Assembly: GCF_023700005.1 (NCBI RefSeq)
Contig: NZ_JAMLJK010000001.1
Span: 893,366 to 957,365 of the forward strand
DNA length: 64,000 nucleotides
Direction: 5' to 3'
Origin: Larsenimonas rhizosphaerae
GTDB taxonomy: Bacteria; Pseudomonadota; Gammaproteobacteria; Pseudomonadales; Halomonadaceae
The notes beneath the pieces were generated by a model. It ran no database searches, had not been told where the DNA came from, and saw nothing but the letters and a program-made list of their open reading frames with translations. Positions 60,463 to 64,000 of the stretch are shown piece after piece (position 1 is the stretch's first letter; every line of letters begins with the position of its first letter). Position numbers and translations under genes: made by a program.

Positions 60463-62564
60463 TGTACGGCTCCTTCCCGAGGGGATACCGGCAGGCCCTG
60501 ATTGGCAGGTGTCTGCTCGTCGGCGCGAGTAATCGGTGTGGTTTCAAGCACGGCATTCATCCATGCCCGGTGTTGATTCTCAACCACAGCCGCCGGAATG
60601 GTCCGCGTGGTCTGACGCACGAAACCGCGTCCGACAAGTGACACCAGTACGGCCACGGCCCCGAGGATGACCAGCCACCACATGTGCCAGGTCAGGCCAA
60701 AGGCCATCAGAAAACCGGCACCGCCCAATGCTGCCCCCATGGCCGTGTTGGCCGGCAGGACGATGTCTTCATAATATTCCGGCGTTTCATAGTGCTGTCC
60801 GCTGCCTTTCTGACGTGCGAAGGCATCATGGCTATTGATGCTGGGCAGCACCGGGAAATTGTATTCCGGTGGAGGAGAGGGCATGGCCCATTCAAGGCTT
60901 CGTCCATCCCAGGGGTCGCCGATCGGCACGGCAAGGGAAGCCCGCTGTTTGATGCTCTGCCACAGCTGCATGATCAGCCCGAAAAAGGCGAACAGGATCA
61001 GCACGGCACCCAGCAGCGCCGAGATGGTCCAGGGCAGGTAGGTCGGATTGAAAAACGACAGGGCACGACGCGGCATGCCCAGAAGCCCAAGTGCATACAG
61101 CGGAAAAAAGGCCAGCATGAAGCCAATGATCCAGCTCCAGGCGGCGCGGTAGCCCCAGCGAGGAGCCAGCTGAAAGCCAAAGGCCTTGGGAAACCAGTAG
61201 GTGTATCCGGCCAGCATGCCGAACAGCAGGCCCGGTATCAGCATGTTGTGAAAGTGGGCGACCAGAAACAGGGAGTTGTGGATCTGATAGTCGATGCTAG
61301 GCGTGGCCAGAATAATGCCCGACAGCCCGCCGATCGAAAACAGGATCAAAAATCCGCAGGCATAGAGCATCGGTACCGTCAGGCGCACACGCCCGCGGTA
61401 CATGGTCAACATCCAGTCATAGATTTTCACCCCGGTAGGAATGCCGATCAGCATGGTGGCAATACCGAATACGGCATTGATATGCGCGCTCTGGCCCATG
61501 GTGAAAAAGTGATGCAGCCATACGGTAAAGGACAGCACGGCAATGGCCATGGTGGCGATGACCAGTGCCGTATAGCCATACAGCCGCTTGCCGGAAAAGG
61601 TGGAAAATATTTCTGAATAGATACCGAAGGCCGGCAGGATCAGTATGTAGACCTCCGGGTGGCCAAAGGCCCAGAACAGGTTGATATAGTTCATCATGTT
61701 GCCGCCGAGATCCGCGGTGAACATATGAAAGTCAAGGTAGCGGTCCAGCGCCAGAAGCCCTGTGGCCACCGTCAGCGGCGGCATGCCGAAAATCATCAGA
61801 ATCGAGGTGCAAAGCGCCGTCCAGCAGAACAGGGGCATGCGCATCAGCCCCATGCCTGGCGCGCGCTTTTTATAGAGGGTCACGGCAAAGTTGATGCCGG
61901 TCATGGTCGATGACAATGTCGACAGGGTAATGGCCCACAACCAGTAATCCACGCCGGGCCCCGGATTGGCGGCCAGTTCGGTGAAGGGCGGGTAGCCGGT
62001 CCAGCCGCCGGTTGAAAAGGGTGCCAGTACCAGGGAGATCATGGCCAGTGCCGCGCCGGCCGCGGTAAGCCCCAGGCTGATCGAGTTCATGACCGGAAAG
62101 GAAACGTCCCGGGCACCAATCTGCATCGGCATGACGTAGTTGATGATGCCGGTCAGGAAGGGCATTGCCATGAAAAAGATCATGATGGTGCCGTGGGTGG
62201 TAAACAGCTGGCCGTAATGCTCCGGCGACAGAAAGCCGCCGTCCAGCCCGACCGCCTGCTGGGCACGCATGAAAAAGGCCTCCACCAGTGCACGAGCCAG
62301 CATGGCCAGAGCGATCACGATGAACATGATGCCGATCTTCTTGTGATCGACACTGGTCAGCCAGTCACACCACAGGGTTTTCCACTTGCCGTACCAGGTG
62401 ATCAGGCCCAGCACCGTGATGGCGGCCAGTATCACCATGAGGGCCGCGCCGGAGGCGATAAGGCCATTAACGATATTTTCACGCGTGGGGTGCTGCACCA
62501 TGTCCCGGAAGGGCAGGGCATCCAGAGTCATGCGCCCGAGCAGGGGCGCGCCAAATAGGGTCAC
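60459..62564 (-). CDS. cyoB: Cytochrome o ubiquinol oxidase subunit I
   Basis: This is the 701-residue catalytic subunit of the proton-pumping bo3-type quinol oxidase. Heme and copper ligands appear in TTHGTIMIFF, WAFGHPEVYILILPAFG (cross-linked His-Tyr), VWLHHFFTMG and FLVAHFHNMLIPG. The quinone-site residues of E. coli (R71, H98, Q101) have counterparts in LARALVEAF and PEHYGQLF. The position of D75 is glutamate. The N- and C-termini are longer than in E. coli CyoB. The start overlaps the cyoA stop by 4 bases. Confidence 0.95.
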   Translation of the reverse strand: MTLFGAPLLGRMTLDALPFRDMVQHPTRENIVNGLIASGAALMVILAAITVLGLITWYGKWKTLWCDWLTSVDHKKIGIMFIVIALAMLARALVEAFFMRAQQAVGLDGGFLSPEHYGQLFTTHGTIMIFFMAMPFLTGIINYVMPMQIGARDVSFPVMNSISLGLTAAGAALAMISLVLAPFSTGGWTGYPPFTELAANPGPGVDYWLWAITLSTLSSTMTGINFAVTLYKKRAPGMGLMRMPLFCWTALCTSILMIFGMPPLTVATGLLALDRYLDFHMFTADLGGNMMNYINLFWAFGHPEVYILILPAFGIYSEIFSTFSGKRLYGYTALVIATMAIAVLSFTVWLHHFFTMGQSAHINAVFGIATMLIGIPTGVKIYDWMLTMYRGRVRLTVPMLYACGFLILFSIGGLSGIILATPSIDYQIHNSLFLVAHFHNMLIPGLLFGMLAGYTYWFPKAFGFQLAPRWGYRAAWSWIIGFMLAFFPLYALGLLGMPRRALSFFNPTYLPWTISALLGAVLILFAFFGLIMQLWQSIKQRASLAVPIGDPWDGRSLEWAMPSPPPEYNFPVLPSINSHDAFARQKGSGQHYETPEYYEDIVLPANTAMGAALGGAGFLMAFGLTWHMWWLVILGAVAVLVSLVGRGFVRQTTRTIPAAVVENQHRAWMNAVLETTPITRADEQTPANQGLPVSPREGAVQ

Positions 62565-63562
62565 TGTGCCGGTGTCCTGTCGTGATGGGAGGTATCCTTC
62601 CCGGAAGTATCGGTGGCGGTGCTGCCGTTCCAGGCAATCGGCTGATGGCGGGCCACATCCTGAAACAGCGATGCGGGAAGCTGGCTGAAGGCCACCATGG
62701 GGGCCGGCGGCGGCAGGCCATCATTCAATATTCGAGCAACGTCCTTCCAGTTGTTCTGCTGCTTCAGTACACCCCAGGCATGGGCATTCAGCGGCTGGCC
62801 CTGGGTCGTGACCTGGTCGATGAAGGTCGCGAACTCACTGTCGCTGACCGCTCGGGTCGTGAATTGCTGCGCATAAAAGCCCTCGCCGTTGTACTGCATG
62901 TTGCGACCCATGAATTCACCGGTGTGGTCTGCCATCAGGTTGAGGCGGGTAACCATGCGGTTCATGACATCAATCTGGCCGCCCAGGGCCGGCACAATGA
63001 AGGACTGCATGACCGTGGCGGAGGTCAGGGTAAACGACACTGGCCGGTCGACCGGAATCACCAGTTGCCCGAGGGTGGCTATATGGTGATCGGGATAAAT
63101 GAACAGCCACTTCCAGTCCAGCCCGATGACCTGAATTCTGAGCGGCGGCTTGTCGGATGCAATCGGCTTGTACGGATCAAGGTTGATCGTGTTTTTCCAG
63201 AGTGCCACGGAAAGCAGGGCCACGATCACGACAGGTACGCCCCATATCAGTACGTCCACCCACAGTGAAAAGCTCCAGCGGGGCCGATAGGTCGCCTGGC
63301 TTTTGTAGCGATAACGCCAGACGAGCCACGGGGTCAGAATGAATACCGGGAGTACGACAATCATGACCAGCGCAATGACCAGCCAGAGATGCTGGCGCTG
63401 TGCATCGGCCACCGGCCCGTTCGGCCAGAGAAATCCCGGCGCCGAACTGCAGCCGGAAAGAGCAAGTAATGCAAGACACGAGACTATCGCGCCGAACCGT
63501 GACCGGCCGGCCGGGGAGGAGAAAACCTTCAGCACATTATGATCCCGTACATCAATGATCAT
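62561..63562 (-). CDS. cyoA: Cytochrome o ubiquinol oxidase subunit II
   Basis: This is a 333-residue lipoprotein subunit. The signal ends in the lipobox LALSGC, two membrane helices follow (about 60-85 and 105-127), then the periplasmic cupredoxin domain (VIGLDWKWLFIYPDHHIATL, TVMQSFIVPALGGQIDVMNRM). The CuA cysteine pair is absent, as expected for a quinol oxidase. First gene of cyoABCD. ATG 63562 is used; a GTG or an upstream TTG are possible. The heme O synthase gene cyoE is not in the window. Confidence 0.93.
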   Translation of the reverse strand: MIIDVRDHNVLKVFSSPAGRSRFGAIVSCLALLALSGCSSAPGFLWPNGPVADAQRQHLWLVIALVMIVVLPVFILTPWLVWRYRYKSQATYRPRWSFSLWVDVLIWGVPVVIVALLSVALWKNTINLDPYKPIASDKPPLRIQVIGLDWKWLFIYPDHHIATLGQLVIPVDRPVSFTLTSATVMQSFIVPALGGQIDVMNRMVTRLNLMADHTGEFMGRNMQYNGEGFYAQQFTTRAVSDSEFATFIDQVTTQGQPLNAHAWGVLKQQNNWKDVARILNDGLPPPAPMVAFSQLPASLFQDVARHQPIAWNGSTATDTSGKDTSHHDRTPAQ

Positions 63563-63945
63563 GCCTAGCAGGGCAGGCAGGGAATATGGGACCTGAAGGC
63601 CATGCTCTTCAGGATGAGGCAAGTATTGTTGATCCTCGCTGTTTTTTCAAAGAAGGCCGTTGAATCTGCACATGTGACCCATGATCGAAGAGGCTGGACC
63701 AGCAGATGGGGGTATTCGAGCTACACCTGGCCGAATTTCGAGGGTTTTTTGATTGGGCTTTTGCATACCTCGTATTTATAAAAACTATCCTTGAGTGATT
63801 TTTGAGATATAAAATTTATCAAAAGGGCGTTTGAGCCCTGTCGGCATGCGGGTTGCCGCAGTTTTTCCCTCTCACGTGTGACCAGACTGTATTTTTGCTG
63901 CCCTCCGAATGGCCCGTTCGGGCCCACTTTTCTTTGTGTAAATTG
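63563..63945. other. Region upstream of cyoA
   Basis: This 383-base stretch should contain the cyo promoter. No gene is supported. The hairpins AGGGC/GCCCT (near 63834) and GGCCCG/CGGGCC (63911-63924, followed by a T-rich run) are visible; the second may be a terminator in the plus direction. Confidence 0.45.
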
Positions 63946-64000
63946 ATGCTATCGTTGCTGCAGGCCCTGTTCGAAGCGACCGGAATGCCGGTGCTCGAAC
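63946..64000 (+). CDS. Possible start of a gene cut by the window edge
   Basis: An ATG at 63946 opens a frame (MLSLLQALFEATGMPVLE) that runs off the window. Only 18 codons are visible and no family can be named. The GC-rich third positions fit a core gene. Confidence 0.25.
   Translation, partial: MLSLLQALFEATGMPVLE

Noticed and set aside
60684-61616. 310-codon plus-strand frame antisense to cyoB
   Set aside because: The sequence is rich in Gln/His/Arg/Gly, has no domain, and lies fully within the conserved oxidase subunit.
63721-63927. 68-codon minus-strand frame upstream of cyoA
   Set aside because: No ribosome site or family pattern; it overlaps hairpin-forming DNA in the probable cyo promoter region.

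Overview
The window looks like the chromosome of a GC-rich gammaproteobacterium, most like Halomonadaceae (Halomonas or Kushneria type). This rests on the glrK-qseG-glrR and xseA / guaB-guaA layout, the cyoABCD quinol oxidase, a PHB-depolymerase-like esterase and a DUF2252 protein. The genus is an inference from gene content only.

Region 1 (1-7363) is conserved core: the end of a glrK-qseG-glrR signalling operon, convergent xseA, then guaB and guaA. Region 2 (7352-21404) is an integrated element in the 3' end of guaA. It opens with an att core, a tyrosine integrase and five copies of a RTGGTATY motif. An AT-rich cargo follows: a J-domain protein overlapping an HNH protein, then a PD-(D/E)XK-like DUF6602 protein. 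Next come a zinc-finger/HTH protein divergent from an AlpA regulator, an IncQ-like repA-repC pair with four 21-bp iterons and hairpins, an RP4-type oriT, trbJ-trbK-trbL, small genes, traJ without any relaxase gene, and an AT-rich HEPN gene. Two more RTGGTATY-like sites and a 13/14 match to the att core at 21391-21404 mark the likely right end. It therefore looks like a stripped mobilizable element using IncP-type transfer and IncQ-type replication parts.

Region 3 (21405-25878) holds an RluA-type pseudouridine synthase, an MFS transporter and a LysR regulator. It ends in a decayed ~200-bp second copy of the guaA 3' end, a third att-like core and a strong terminator, so guaA has been hit or duplicated more than once. 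Region 4 (25879-27922) is AT-rich and carries an AvcD-type antiphage dCTP/dCMP deaminase gene with a frameshift exactly in its P-loop.

Region 5 (27923-63562) is mostly ordinary accessory and core DNA. It holds a type I secretion cluster (substrate, TolC-like, HlyD-like and PrtD-like proteins), LysR/SDR and LysR/AKR divergent pairs, NYN and DUF2252 proteins, an MscS channel, and a PHB-depolymerase-like operon headed by a ribbon-helix-helix gene with an 18-bp palindromic operator. It continues with rlmA, an SMP-30 lactonase, an ABC exporter, yghU, solA beside a dicarboxylate/amino-acid symporter, gpr, and finally cyoABCD on the minus strand. Fragments of TonB-receptor-like and small membrane protein genes lie between intact genes. 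No rRNA, tRNA, CRISPR array or IS transposase was recognised.
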